Notes: generated by a model from the letters alone, not told the origin. 64,000 nucleotides of DNA from Castellaniella sp049671645 (GCF_049671645.1 NZ_JBATVG010000011.1:1-64000), one strand, 5' to 3'; numbered from the stretch's first letter, positions 44,028-53,096 are shown. Numbers and translations are program-made.

Positions 44028-44102
44028 GGGCGGTTAGCTCAGTGGTAGAGCACTGCCTTCACACGGCAGGGGTCACAAGTTCGAACCTTGTACCGCCCAC
44101 CA
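44028..44102 (+). tRNA. tRNA-Val (anticodon CAC)
   Basis: 75 bases including the encoded CCA. Acceptor GGGCGGT pairs with ACCGCCC, discriminator A. The anticodon stem CTGCC/GGCAG encloses TTCACAC, with anticodon CAC at 44060-44062. It reads GUG. A TACAAT -10-like hexamer lies at 43962-43967, without a clear -35. Confidence 0.97.
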
Positions 44103-44222
44103 TTTCTGCATCAATCCCCATCCATCGCCTTGTTTCAGCCCCCGTCGGGCCGGTGCGTTCGTGCGTCGATTCGGTGCGGTATCGTAGAGCGTCATGAGCG
44201 TGTTTGTCCCGGGGGGAAATGG

Positions 44223-45134
44223 ATGACGGTTTCAATACTGAATTCCTGGCGTCGCCAGTTTCTGGAACACCGGGTGCCTGCCGTGGGCCTGCTGGTGGCG
44301 CTGCTGGCGGTGGCCTGGTTGCTGCTCGACAGCGGGATGGAGTCCTTTTCCGGCAACAACCGCGGCTACCTGGGCTATGCGGTGCTGGGCGGCCTGGCGG
44401 GTTTCGGGGCCACGGCGCTGGGGGCTCTGGGCGCGCTGGTGCTGCGCCGGGTCGAGACGCGCGCCCAGGACTGCATGTTGGGTTTCGCCGCCGGCATGAT
44501 GCTGGCGGCGGCTTCGTTCTCGCTGATCCTGCCGGGGCTGGATGCGGCCCGCGACCTGCTGGGCAGCGGCACGGGGGCGGCCCTCACCGTCGTGGTGGGG
44601 CTGGCCCTGGGGGTGCTGCTGATGCTGGGGCTGGATTACTTCACGCCCCATGTCCACGAAGGCGCCGGCCCGCATGGGCCGGCGGTCGAGCGGATCAGCG
44701 GCGTCTGGCTCTTCGTGCTGGCCATCATTCTGCATAATCTGCCCGAAGGCATGGCGATCGGAGTCGGTTTTGCGCAGGGCGATCTGACGGTGGGCCTGCC
44801 GCTGACCACGGCGATCGCCATCCAGGATATTCCGGAAGGCCTGGCCGTGGCATTGGCCCTGCGGGCGATCGGCCTGAGCATGGGGCGTTCGGTCGGGGTG
44901 GCGGTCGCCTCGGGGCTGATGGAGCCCCTGGGCGCGTTGGTCGGGGTCGGGATGGCCAGCGGCCTGCCGATCGCCTATCCCGTCAGCCTGGGGATCGCCG
45001 CCGGCGCCATGATCTTCGTGGTGTCCCACGAAGTCATTCCCGAAACCCACCGCAATGGGCACCAGACGGCGGCCACCGTAGGCCTGATGGCGGGGTTCGC
45101 CGTGATGATGTTCCTGGATACGGCTATGGGCTGA
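44223..45134 (+). CDS. ZIP-family divalent metal transporter
   Basis: 303 residues from the ATG at 44223 (MTVSILNSWRRQFLEHR), with about eight membrane helices. The metal-binding helices IV and V carry HNLPEGMAIGVGF and QDIPEGLAVALAL, with His/Asn/Glu and Gln/Asp/Glu, as in bacterial ZIP proteins (ZupT/GufA-like). The His-rich loop (YFTPHVHEGAGPHG) is short. It likely takes up zinc or other divalent ions. The ribosome site GGGG overlaps an out-of-frame ATG at 44219. Confidence 0.9.
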   Translation: MTVSILNSWRRQFLEHRVPAVGLLVALLAVAWLLLDSGMESFSGNNRGYLGYAVLGGLAGFGATALGALGALVLRRVETRAQDCMLGFAAGMMLAAASFSLILPGLDAARDLLGSGTGAALTVVVGLALGVLLMLGLDYFTPHVHEGAGPHGPAVERISGVWLFVLAIILHNLPEGMAIGVGFAQGDLTVGLPLTTAIAIQDIPEGLAVALALRAIGLSMGRSVGVAVASGLMEPLGALVGVGMASGLPIAYPVSLGIAAGAMIFVVSHEVIPETHRNGHQTAATVGLMAGFAVMMFLDTAMG

Positions 45135-45189
45135 GGCAGCCGGGGTTATGCCGCCAGTGGTTGGCGGCCAGGGGTTTCTGGCCGATGCC

Positions 45190-45915
45190 TCAATCGTCCG
45201 GGAAATCCCATTTCTGGGCGCTGGCCCCTGCCAGTTCCTGCACGCGTTGCTCGTCCTGGCCGAATTCGGCGGCGGATCCTGTGTGGGTGATCTGCCCTCT
45301 GTCCAGCACATATGCCCGGTCCGCCACTTCGATGGCGGCCCGGACATTCTGCTCGATCAGCAGCACGGAGGTGCCTGCGTTGCGGGCGGCGACGATGACA
45401 TCGAACACGTTCTTGACGATCAGGGGCGCCAGGCCTTGGGACGGTTCGTCCAGCAGCAGCAGCCGGGGGTTGAGCAGCAGCACCCGGGCGATGGACAGCA
45501 TTTCCTGTTCGCCGCCCGAGAGCTGCTTGCCTTTGTGGTGCTTGCGTTCCTCCAGCCGGGGAAACAGCTGGTAGATGCGCGGGATGTTCCAGTGGCCGGG
45601 GCGGTCCATCGGAACCTTCAGGTTTTCGTCCACCGTCAGGTTGGCGAAGACGCGGCGTCCCTCGGGGACCAGACCGACGCCCAGCCGGGCGATGCGAAAC
45701 GGCGCCAGATGCGTGGCTTCGGTGCCGAAGACCCGGATGTGGCCGTCGCGCGCGGGCGTCAGGCCCATGATGCTGCGCAGTGTCGTGGATTTGCCGGCCC
45801 CGTTGCGCCCCAGCAGGGTGACGAGCTCGCCCTCATGGACCTCCAGGTCGATCCCGTGCAGGATATGGCTCTTGTCGTAGTACGTATGCAATTGCTGAAT
45901 TTCAAGCGCCTTCAC
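45190..45915 (-). CDS. livF: Branched-chain amino-acid-type ABC transporter ATPase LivF (cluster 2)
   Basis: 241 residues. Walker A GRNGAGKST (Arg in place of Pro), signature LSGGEQEMLSIARVLL, Walker B RLLLLDEPSQGLAP. It is the last gene of the second LIV-type operon, in the order binding protein, livH, livM, livG, livF. Its start overlaps the end of livG by 14 bases. Confidence 0.94.
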   Translation of the reverse strand: MKALEIQQLHTYYDKSHILHGIDLEVHEGELVTLLGRNGAGKSTTLRSIMGLTPARDGHIRVFGTEATHLAPFRIARLGVGLVPEGRRVFANLTVDENLKVPMDRPGHWNIPRIYQLFPRLEERKHHKGKQLSGGEQEMLSIARVLLLNPRLLLLDEPSQGLAPLIVKNVFDVIVAARNAGTSVLLIEQNVRAAIEVADRAYVLDRGQITHTGSAAEFGQDEQRVQELAGASAQKWDFPDD

Positions 45916-46660
45916 GTTTTTCCCCCAGATAGGCCACTTGCACTTTCTCGCTGGCCGCGATTTCGTCGGGTGTGCCCACTTCCAGCACCTCGCCTTCCGT
46001 CAGCACCGTGATGCGGTCCGCCAGGTTGAAAATGACCCGCATGTCGTGTTCCACCAGGACGATGGTGAGTTTTTGCGTGCGATGCAGCTTGCGGATCAGG
46101 GCGGCGGTGTCGTAGGTTTCCTGGCTGCCCATGCCCGCAGCCGGCTCGTCCAGCAGCAGGAGCTTGGGCTTCAGGGCCAGCGCCATCATGATCTCGGTGG
46201 ATCGCTGATCGCCGTGCGACAGTTCGCCGACGTGGCGGTCGGCATTGGCCGTCAGCCCGCCGGTGTCCAGCAGTTCGTCCACCAGCGCGTCGGTCTGCGC
46301 GGTCTGCCTGCGGGTGGAGAACAGCTTCAGCCGCAGTCCCTGCGTGACCTCGACCGCGATGCGCAGATTGTCGCGCACGGTCAGCTCAGGGAAAATTTCG
46401 GTGATCTGGAAAGTACGCGCCATCCCCAGGCCGACCCGAGTGTGCGGAGGGTGGTTGGTGACGTCGCCGCCGTCGAAGACGATGCGCCCGCTGGTGGGGC
46501 GGTAAAACCCGCTGATCATGTTGAAGAACGTGGTTTTCCCGGCGCCGTTGGGGCCGATGATCGCGTGCAGTTCGCCTTCTTCGACGTTCAGCGATACCTG
46601 GTTGACCGCCGTCAGTTCGCCGAAGCGCTGGGTGACTTTATTGACTTCGAGCAAGCTCAT
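45902..46660 (-). CDS. livG: Branched-chain amino-acid-type ABC transporter ATPase LivG (cluster 2)
   Basis: 252 residues from the ATG at 46660 (MSLLEVNKVTQRFGELTAVN). Walker A GPNGAGKTT, signature LSHGDQRSTEIMMALA (variant of LSGGQ), Walker B KLLLLDEPAAGMGS. The open frame runs upstream through livM in a different reading frame; this part was rejected. It overlaps livM by 4 bases. Confidence 0.94.
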   Translation of the reverse strand: MSLLEVNKVTQRFGELTAVNQVSLNVEEGELHAIIGPNGAGKTTFFNMISGFYRPTSGRIVFDGGDVTNHPPHTRVGLGMARTFQITEIFPELTVRDNLRIAVEVTQGLRLKLFSTRRQTAQTDALVDELLDTGGLTANADRHVGELSHGDQRSTEIMMALALKPKLLLLDEPAAGMGSQETYDTAALIRKLHRTQKLTIVLVEHDMRVIFNLADRITVLTEGEVLEVGTPDEIAASEKVQVAYLGEKREGA

Positions 46661-47601
46661 GATGTTTTTCTCTGCAACAGCCCGACGATGCCGCGGGGAA
46701 TGAATAGCACGACCAGGACGAAGATCAGCCCGATGAAGAACATCCAGCTGTCGGTGATGCTGGACAGATAATCCTGCAGCACCACGAAGATGGCGGCCCC
46801 CAGCAGTGGCCCCCAGAAAGAGCGCATGCCGCCGATCACCGCCATCAGCACGAAGTCGCCGGACTGGGTCCAGTGCAGGTTGTGGGGGCTGACGAAATTG
46901 TTCAGCATGCCGTACAGGGACCCGGCCACCGCCACGAAGGCGCAGGAAAGGGTGTACGCCAGCCACAGGTGCCGATTGACCGGGATGCCCAGGAACCTTG
47001 CCCGCCGCTCGTTTTCGCGCATGGACAGCAGGGTGCGGCCAAAGGGCGAGCGCAGGAGAATGGCCATCAGCGCAGCGCAGATGGCGAAGACCACCAGGGA
47101 CGTGTAATAGAACACCAGGCTGGAGGACAGGTCGATCTGCGTGAAGCCCAGGTCGATGGGCTGCCGATGAAAGGTCAGGCCGTTGTCGCCGCCGGTGACC
47201 GAGTTCCAGCGAAAGGCGATGAAATAGAACACCTGGCCGAAGGCGATGGTGGCCAGCGCGAAGTAGATGCCGCGCAGCTTGGCCAGCAGGTAGCCGATGA
47301 TGGCGCCGCCCAGCGCCCCCGTCAGGATGCCGACGAGAAAGCCGATGGGCGTGCTGGGCACGAGGTATTTGATGACCAGCCCGGTGCCGTAGGCGCTTAG
47401 CCCGAAATATGCGGCATGCCCGAAGGCCATGACGCCGGAATGCCCGACCAGCAGATTGGTGGACATCGCCGCCAGGCCGATGATGAGCACACGGGAAGCC
47501 AGATCGGTGTAGCCGCCGACGCTCCCGATCCAGGTAGGCAATGTCAGGAGGATGGCCCAGACGATGATCAGACTGATCGATTTGCTGAGGGTATTGTTCA
47601 C
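46657..47601 (-). CDS. livM: Branched-chain amino-acid-type ABC transporter permease LivM (cluster 2)
   Basis: 314 residues with about nine membrane helices. It has the LivM pattern MSTNLLVGHSGVMAFGHAAY and the cytoplasmic loop LLSMRENERRARFLGIPVNR. It overlaps livH upstream and livG downstream by 4 bases each. Confidence 0.93.
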   Translation of the reverse strand: MNNTLSKSISLIIVWAILLTLPTWIGSVGGYTDLASRVLIIGLAAMSTNLLVGHSGVMAFGHAAYFGLSAYGTGLVIKYLVPSTPIGFLVGILTGALGGAIIGYLLAKLRGIYFALATIAFGQVFYFIAFRWNSVTGGDNGLTFHRQPIDLGFTQIDLSSSLVFYYTSLVVFAICAALMAILLRSPFGRTLLSMRENERRARFLGIPVNRHLWLAYTLSCAFVAVAGSLYGMLNNFVSPHNLHWTQSGDFVLMAVIGGMRSFWGPLLGAAIFVVLQDYLSSITDSWMFFIGLIFVLVVLFIPRGIVGLLQRKTS

Positions 47602-48470
47602 AGTTTGGTCCCGCCTTCTTCACCGAACAGGCCATGCGGCCGGATCAATAGCACTAGCGCCATCATGACGTAGATGGTGGCCTCGGACGCCGAGGGATAG
47701 AACACGGTGACGACCCCGGCGGCGACCCCGATCAGCAGCCCGCCGAACAGGGTCCCGATCAGGCTGCCCAGCCCGCCGACGATGACGGCGACGAAACTGG
47801 GCATGATCAACTGGTCGCCGATGGTGGGGGTCAGCCCCAGCATGCCGGCCGCCAGCACGCCCGCCAGGCCGGCAAAGAAAATGCCCAGGCCGAAATTCAG
47901 GTTGCGCAGGATGCGCACGTCCACGCCCAGGGCCGATACCATTTCCAGGTCCAGCGTGCCGGCGCGGATGCGCATGCCAAGGCGCGTCTTTTTGAGGATG
48001 AGGAACAGGATGACGACGGCGATGGCCACCAGGGCCACCATGAACACGCGATAGCCGGTCAGGAAGAAGAGCGTGGGGCTGAGCGAGGATTGCAGCACGG
48101 CCGGGACCTGGATGGGCAGACCCTGGGCGCCCCAGATATAGCGCACGGAATCCTGCAGCACGTAGGCCAGGCCGAAAGTCAGCAGCAAGCTGTAGAGAGG
48201 GTCGCGGGCATACAGGGGGCGGATCAGCACGCGTTCCACGAGGATGCCGATCAGGGCTGTCAGGAAGGGCGACACGATCAGGGCGCCCCAGAAGCCCAGG
48301 TAGGGCTGCAGGGTATAGGCGATGTAGGCGCCCAAGGCCAGGAATCCGCCGTGGGCGAAATTGATGACGTTGGTCAGGTTGATGATCAGCGACAGGCCCA
48401 GCGCCATCAGGGCGTAGAACGCGCCGATGACCAGTCCGTTGAAGATGTTGAAAAGGACCAGTTGGGTCAC
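47598..48470 (-). CDS. livH: Branched-chain amino-acid-type ABC transporter permease LivH (cluster 2)
   Basis: 290 residues, about eight membrane helices, with NGLVIGAFYALMALGLSLII and NVINFAHGGFLALGAYIAYT typical of LivH. It lies 139 bases after the binding-protein gene. That gap holds a large hairpin (48544-48590), so expression may drop between the two genes. Confidence 0.93.
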   Translation of the reverse strand: MTQLVLFNIFNGLVIGAFYALMALGLSLIINLTNVINFAHGGFLALGAYIAYTLQPYLGFWGALIVSPFLTALIGILVERVLIRPLYARDPLYSLLLTFGLAYVLQDSVRYIWGAQGLPIQVPAVLQSSLSPTLFFLTGYRVFMVALVAIAVVILFLILKKTRLGMRIRAGTLDLEMVSALGVDVRILRNLNFGLGIFFAGLAGVLAAGMLGLTPTIGDQLIMPSFVAVIVGGLGSLIGTLFGGLLIGVAAGVVTVFYPSASEATIYVMMALVLLIRPHGLFGEEGGTKL

Positions 48471-48543
48471 GTGGCGTCTCCGTTTAACAAAGTGGTCCCC
48501 CTGCGGGTGCGGGTACCCAGTGCTTGGTATTGCCAGGGAAAAT

Positions 48544-48590
48544 CATCGGACGGCCCCGATGCCCGGGGCGTCTGGCGGGGTCGTCCGATG
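48544..48590 (-). other. 15-bp hairpin between the binding-protein gene and livH (cluster 2)
   Basis: CATCGGACGGCCCCG (48544-48558) pairs with CGGGGTCGTCCGATG (48576-48590), with one G-T position. It has no T-run on the minus strand. By analogy with hairpins after periplasmic binding-protein genes, it could protect the upstream mRNA or reduce read-through. Confidence 0.6.
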
Positions 48591-48609
48591 TCCAGCGCAT
48601 GCGTCTGGA

Positions 48610-49875
48610 TCAGGCCGGCCAGGTCATCTTGCACCCGGTCTCCTCGACGGTAGGTGCGATCGTTTTGCTTTCGATGACTTCGTCGATCTTGAACAGGTCG
48701 TCGGCGCCGGCGTCGCCTTTTTCCTGCGCATGGCCGGCCCACAGCGTGCCGATGAGCAGGTGCTGATCGGCGCGGAATGTGGCCGGATGAGGCTGCAGGG
48801 CGACTTCCGGCGGAAGCGTCAGGCCGTTGAGCGCGCGGGCCATTTTCACGGCTTCCAGTGATTTGGCGGTATTGGCGGCCAGTGCGCAGGCGTGGATGGC
48901 CGTATGGCCGAACCAGGTGCGAGCGGTGGGGACGCGCCCCGTTTTTTTCATGATGGCGTTGGTGAATTCCTTGACGTGGGGTACGCCCGGTTGATTCCAG
49001 TACCATTCAATGACCCAGTTGCCGATGCGGGCGGTGGGCGGCAGGGCTTCCAGGGTTTCCAGCTCGATGTTGGCCCCCGCGATGTGGAAGCGTTTGTCCA
49101 GGCCGAACTGCACGGCCTGCTTGAGCACGTTGGTCTGGTCCTCGCCGTTTTGCAGGATCACGATGACGTCGGGGTTGGCCGCCTGCGCCTTGATCAGGTA
49201 GGACGAGTATTCGGTGGTGCCCAGGGGGATCAGGTCCGCCCCCAGGTTGGTGGCGCCCAGCTTCTTCAAGTTGACCTTGTAGGCGTCGAGCAGGCCGTGA
49301 CCGAAGGCGTAATCCGGCACCAGGAAATAGAATTTCTTGCCGAAGCGGTTGACCAGGGACGGTGCGATGGCATTGACCAATAGCGTGGTGGAAGGATCGA
49401 CCTGATACACGTTCCAGTGACATTGGCTGCCCGTGATGGGGTCGGCGTGCCCGCCGGGATCCATCATGAATACGCCTTTTTCATAAGCGACGGCGGACAT
49501 GGCGATGGTCAGGCCGGAATTGACGTTGCCGACCAGGAAGTCGACCTTGTCCTTGTCGATGAGTTTGCGGGCCTTCTGGACGGCGACCCCCGCGTCGCCG
49601 CTGGTGGAGTCTTCGACGATCAGCTTGGCCGGCCGGCCAAGGATGCCGCCTTTGGCGTTGATTTCTTCGACGGCAAGTTCCATGCCATGGAGTTCGTTGC
49701 GGCCGGTGATGGCGTAGGTGCCGGTGAGTGGGTTGTCGACCCCCAGCTTCACGGGCTGTTCGCCTTGCGCCAGGATGATCTGCGGGGATGCCATGGCAGC
49801 GATGCCTGCTGCTCCGGCGGCCTTCAGCAAGGTGCGGCGGCTGACTGCCCCGCTGTTGCTGTGATTGTCGTTCAT
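48610..49875 (-). CDS. ABC transporter periplasmic binding protein, Tat-like signal (cluster 2)
   Basis: 421 residues from the ATG at 49875, with a strong AGGAGG site upstream. The signal AVSRRTLLKAAGAAGIAAMA is a twin-arginine type, unlike the Sec-type signal in cluster 1. The Peripla_BP_6 fold begins KLGVDNPLTGTYAITGRNEL. The ligand is unknown; the protein is more like amide/urea or aromatic-compound binding members than LivJ, but this is only an impression. First gene of the cluster 2 operon. Confidence 0.9.
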   Translation of the reverse strand: MNDNHSNSGAVSRRTLLKAAGAAGIAAMASPQIILAQGEQPVKLGVDNPLTGTYAITGRNELHGMELAVEEINAKGGILGRPAKLIVEDSTSGDAGVAVQKARKLIDKDKVDFLVGNVNSGLTIAMSAVAYEKGVFMMDPGGHADPITGSQCHWNVYQVDPSTTLLVNAIAPSLVNRFGKKFYFLVPDYAFGHGLLDAYKVNLKKLGATNLGADLIPLGTTEYSSYLIKAQAANPDVIVILQNGEDQTNVLKQAVQFGLDKRFHIAGANIELETLEALPPTARIGNWVIEWYWNQPGVPHVKEFTNAIMKKTGRVPTARTWFGHTAIHACALAANTAKSLEAVKMARALNGLTLPPEVALQPHPATFRADQHLLIGTLWAGHAQEKGDAGADDLFKIDEVIESKTIAPTVEETGCKMTWPA

Positions 49876-50110
49876 GTGAATCCTCCTCTGGTACGTCGGG
49901 TGGACGTGCGTCGTTGGTAGGCGGCGCAGGCGAGATGAATCTTGAAAACAACCGGTGCTTGTGGAAATGAATGTCACTTTCCGAAGCAACTGGATCAGTT
50001 TCCTGCCGTGAGGAAGAATCTGTCAATGCGGGATTACAGTAGCTGATTCGCTGGCCGGGAGAGCGTAAAAGGCGGGGCCGTCCGGGTGTGCGCCCGGGTG
50101 CGTCAGGCGT

Positions 50111-50148
50111 AAAAAAAGCTCGCCGCGCATGGCGCGCGGCGAGCTTTT
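50111..50148. terminator. Bidirectional intrinsic terminator after the DUF4148 gene
   Basis: AAAAGCTCGCCGCGC (50114-50128) and GCGCGGCGAGCTTTT (50134-50148) form a perfect 15-bp stem around ATGGC. A further AAA on the left gives a seven-T tract on the minus strand, downstream of the DUF4148 gene. Confidence 0.88.
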
Positions 50149-50163
50149 GGGTTCGGGCCTGTC

Positions 50164-50475
50164 TTACAGCACGTTGGGGTATTGGTTGTCTTCGCCGATG
50201 CTGACCAGGCCGGCGCTCTTGGCCTGCTGCAGTTCATTCAGGACCTGGGCGCGGGTCAGGGACGAACCATCGTTCTGCAGGCGGGGGTAGTCGGTGTGTT
50301 CGCCTGTGGTGACCAGGCCTTGGGATTGCGCCACCTGCAGCGCCTGGACGACTTCCGCCCGGGTTTGAGTGCTGGGGGTCACGATTTCCGGATAGTTGGC
50401 TTCATCAGCCTGCGCGATTCCGACGGAGGCAAGGCCCAGTGACAGGGCGACGATAGCAGTGGCAGCGACTTTCAT
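50164..50475 (-). CDS. DUF4148 small secreted protein
   Basis: 103 residues. A signal peptide MKVAATAIVALSLGLASVG is cleaved after AQA. The mature part consists of two copies of a short motif: YPEIVTPSTQTRAEVVQALQ with GLVTTGEHTDYP, then YPRLQNDGSSLTRAQVLNEL with GLVSIGEDNQYP. DUF4148 proteins are common in Burkholderiales as multi-copy small exported proteins of unknown role. It is a single-gene unit with its own terminator. Confidence 0.88.
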   Translation of the reverse strand: MKVAATAIVALSLGLASVGIAQADEANYPEIVTPSTQTRAEVVQALQVAQSQGLVTTGEHTDYPRLQNDGSSLTRAQVLNELQQAKSAGLVSIGEDNQYPNVL

Positions 50476-50698
50476 GATGGTTTCCTTCAGTTCAAGTTGA
50501 AATGAGAGGCGGGGTCACCACGGGCTTTCCGCGTCGTGTTGCCGACCCCGTCTCCATGGAAAACAGTGTGCGCGTTTGCTGCGCTGCGATAAACTGGGGC
50601 AATGCGAATTCAGCTTTCCATTTTTATCGACAATCGGTCGTCGGCTCCGGATGGTCCGGCAGTCTCGGCAGACCGTTTGCATACGCTGACTGCAGGCC

Positions 50699-51616
50699 AT
50701 GTCTCCGTCCCTGAACGATATTGAACTGTTTGTCGAGGTGGCCCGCAGCCGTGGCTTTACCCGTGCGGGCGAGGCGCTGGGGATGCCGGCCTCGACCATT
50801 TCGCGGCGTATCTCGCAACTGGAAAAATCGGTCGGGGTGCGCCTGCTGAATCGGTCCACGCGCCAGGTCGTGCTGACCGAGGCGGGGGCTGCCTACTTCG
50901 GGCGTTGCAGGCATATCGTCGAGGAGGCCCGCATTGCGCACGAAGCCTTGCTGGATGATGCCCAACAGCCGCGCGGCCATCTCAAAGTCTCGCTGCCGTC
51001 CAGCCTGGCGCTGGCTTTTCTGCAGCGGGCATTGCCCGAGTTTTCCCGGCGCTACCCGGAGATCGAGTGCGAGTACGACCTGAGCGTGCGCAAGATCGAT
51101 TTGCAGGCGGACGGCTTTGATGTCGTGATCCGGGCTTCGCATCTGCCGGACTCGGGCATCGTGTCGCGGCGCTTGGGGACCTTGTCGCTGGGGCTTTTCG
51201 CGTCCGCGGAATACCTGCGCCTGCACGGTGTTCCCGATGACCCCGCCGATCTGTCCGGGCACCAGTGCCTGCGCGCCAGCGCAGGACGCGAGGATTCCGT
51301 GTGGAAGCTGTGTACGTCCCTGGGCGAAGAGCGGCATGTCCGGGTCGGCGGGCGGATCGCAATGAACCACGTGCTGATGCTCAGGCACATGGCCGTGCAG
51401 CATGCGGGCATTGTGCCGTTGTCGGTGCGCGCCAATCAGTACGAGGGCGATCTGGTCCGGGTGTTGCCGGCATGGTCCTTCGAGGCGATCCCGATGGTCG
51501 CTTTATTCCCGTCTCGCATGATGCCGGCGCGCACGCGCGCGTTTCTCGATTTCCTGGACGAGCAACTGGCGCACGTCGCTATTCTGGGCGGAGGGGCCGC
51601 GCCCGAGGCCGCCTGA
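50699..51616 (+). CDS. LysR-family transcriptional regulator
   Basis: 305 residues. The N-terminal winged helix-turn-helix is SLNDIELFVEVARSRGFTRA with LGMPASTISRRISQLEKSVG. The C-terminal effector domain starts near 90 (GHLKVSLPSSLALAFLQRAL). It belongs to the CrgA-type subgroup by its N-terminal pattern. A divergent target is commonly next door; here the gene upstream on the other strand is the DUF4148 protein, 223 bases away. Ligand unknown. Confidence 0.93.
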   Translation: MSPSLNDIELFVEVARSRGFTRAGEALGMPASTISRRISQLEKSVGVRLLNRSTRQVVLTEAGAAYFGRCRHIVEEARIAHEALLDDAQQPRGHLKVSLPSSLALAFLQRALPEFSRRYPEIECEYDLSVRKIDLQADGFDVVIRASHLPDSGIVSRRLGTLSLGLFASAEYLRLHGVPDDPADLSGHQCLRASAGREDSVWKLCTSLGEERHVRVGGRIAMNHVLMLRHMAVQHAGIVPLSVRANQYEGDLVRVLPAWSFEAIPMVALFPSRMMPARTRAFLDFLDEQLAHVAILGGGAAPEAA

Positions 51617-51640
51617 CTGACGGACGGATGCGCAGGCGGG

Positions 51641-52687
51641 TCAGGGCTGCCCCAGCGGCCGCACGCGCGGCCGGGCGATCACCTGTTCGATCGCATCGCT
51701 GGACGCGGCGATGGGATTGCCGTCGCCGTCGGCATCTTCGTCCTCGGAGAACGCAGGCATGGGGAACTCCTCCTCGTCGAAGGCCCGGTCGCCGTCGGCG
51801 TCGGCCAGGCCCGTCGGGCGCAGGCCGCTGAAATCCATCAGGTTCGGGTCCATCAGGTGGGACGGCACCACGTGCGACAGAGCCCGGAACACATTCCAGG
51901 TGCGGTTGGTGAAGTGCCGGTCCCATTCTTCCAGCATGCGGCTGATTTCCTTGCGTTTCAGGTTCTCTTGCGAGCCGCAGAGATTGCAGGGAATGATCGG
52001 GAATTCGCGCAATCTGGCATAGGCGATCAGGTCTTTTTCACGCACATAGGCCAACGGCCGGATGACGATGTGCTCGCCGTTGTCCGAGACCAGCTTCGGA
52101 GGCATGGCCTTCATGCGGCCGCCGTAGAACAGATTCAGGAAAAACGTCGCCAGGATGTCGTTGCGGTGGTGCCCCAGGGCGATCTTGGTGGCGCCCAGTT
52201 CGCGGGCCACGCGGTACAGTGCGCCCCGGCGCAGGCGCGAGCACAGGGAGCAGGTCGTCTTGCCCTCCGGAATCAGGCGCTTGACCACCGAATAGGTGTC
52301 CTGGTTCTCGATGTGGAAGGGGATGCCGCGCGCGCTCAGGTAGTCGGGCAGCACGTGTTCGGGGAACCCCGGCTGCTTCTGGTCCAGGTTGACGGCGATG
52401 ACGTCGAAATGGATGGGCGCGCGCTCGCGCAACGTCAACAGAATATCCAGCAGGCCGTAGGAATCCTTGCCCCCCGACAGGCAGACCATGACGCGGTCGC
52501 CATCCTCGATCATCCGGTAGTCGCCGATGGCCTTGCCGGTTTCGCGCAGCAGCCGCTTGACCAGTTTGTTTTCGCTGACGCTGTGGCGGGCATGGCGTGC
52601 GGCGGGCGTGTCGCCGTCGGGGCTGGCAGGCGAGAGGTGTTCTGCGGCAATGCCGGCCGTTTGGGGATGAGGAGTGGATGCGGACAT
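51641..52687 (-). CDS. ttcA: tRNA 2-thiocytidine(32) synthetase TtcA
   Basis: 348 residues. The ATP-binding PP-loop is SGGKDS at 71-76. The Fe-S cluster Cys pairs are CSLC and CNLC. It thiolates cytidine 32 of certain tRNAs. The C-terminal 50 residues are an acidic tail (DADGDRAFDEEEFPM, SEDEDADGDGN) beyond the usual TtcA end (about 310 residues). It lies 10 bases after folB, on the same strand. Confidence 0.95.
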   Translation of the reverse strand: MSASTPHPQTAGIAAEHLSPASPDGDTPAARHARHSVSENKLVKRLLRETGKAIGDYRMIEDGDRVMVCLSGGKDSYGLLDILLTLRERAPIHFDVIAVNLDQKQPGFPEHVLPDYLSARGIPFHIENQDTYSVVKRLIPEGKTTCSLCSRLRRGALYRVARELGATKIALGHHRNDILATFFLNLFYGGRMKAMPPKLVSDNGEHIVIRPLAYVREKDLIAYARLREFPIIPCNLCGSQENLKRKEISRMLEEWDRHFTNRTWNVFRALSHVVPSHLMDPNLMDFSGLRPTGLADADGDRAFDEEEFPMPAFSEDEDADGDGNPIAASSDAIEQVIARPRVRPLGQP

Positions 52688-52697
52688 GGTGCGGGGG

Positions 52698-53096
52698 TCA
52701 GGCGGCGGTGATGCGGCTGCGCGATTGTTCGATGCAGACGGCGGCGCAGTCGTCGAACGCCTGCGGCTTGCAGATGCGGAGGCGGACGTGCAGGACGTCC
52801 GGAAAGTCCCGCAGAATACGGGCCAGGGATCGATCCACCAGGGTTTCCAGCAGGTCGGTGTGGGCGCCGGCGGCTTCCTGGATCAGGGCGTCGCGCAGCA
52901 GACGGTAGTCCAGCACGCTGCCGATGTCGGCGTCGTTCACCGGCCGCGAGGCATCGGTGTCGAATTCGGCATGGATGCGCAGGGGCTGGCGGACGGCCCG
53001 TTCGTGGTCCAGCATGCCGATGGACGCCGAGACTCGCAGATCGTCCAGGATCACGCGGCGGGTGTCGATGCCGGAGGCTTGGTCGGCGGGCTTCAT
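52698..53096 (-). CDS. folB: Dihydroneopterin aldolase
   Basis: 132 residues from the ATG at 53096, overlapping the M61 peptidase stop by 4 bases. FolB cleaves dihydroneopterin in folate synthesis. Family features are IDTRRVILDDLRVSASIGML near the start, VLDYRLLRDALIQEA in the middle and RLRICKPQAFDDC near the end. The open frame upstream in another part of the M61 gene was rejected. Confidence 0.92.
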   Translation of the reverse strand: MKPADQASGIDTRRVILDDLRVSASIGMLDHERAVRQPLRIHAEFDTDASRPVNDADIGSVLDYRLLRDALIQEAAGAHTDLLETLVDRSLARILRDFPDVLHVRLRICKPQAFDDCAAVCIEQSRSRITAA

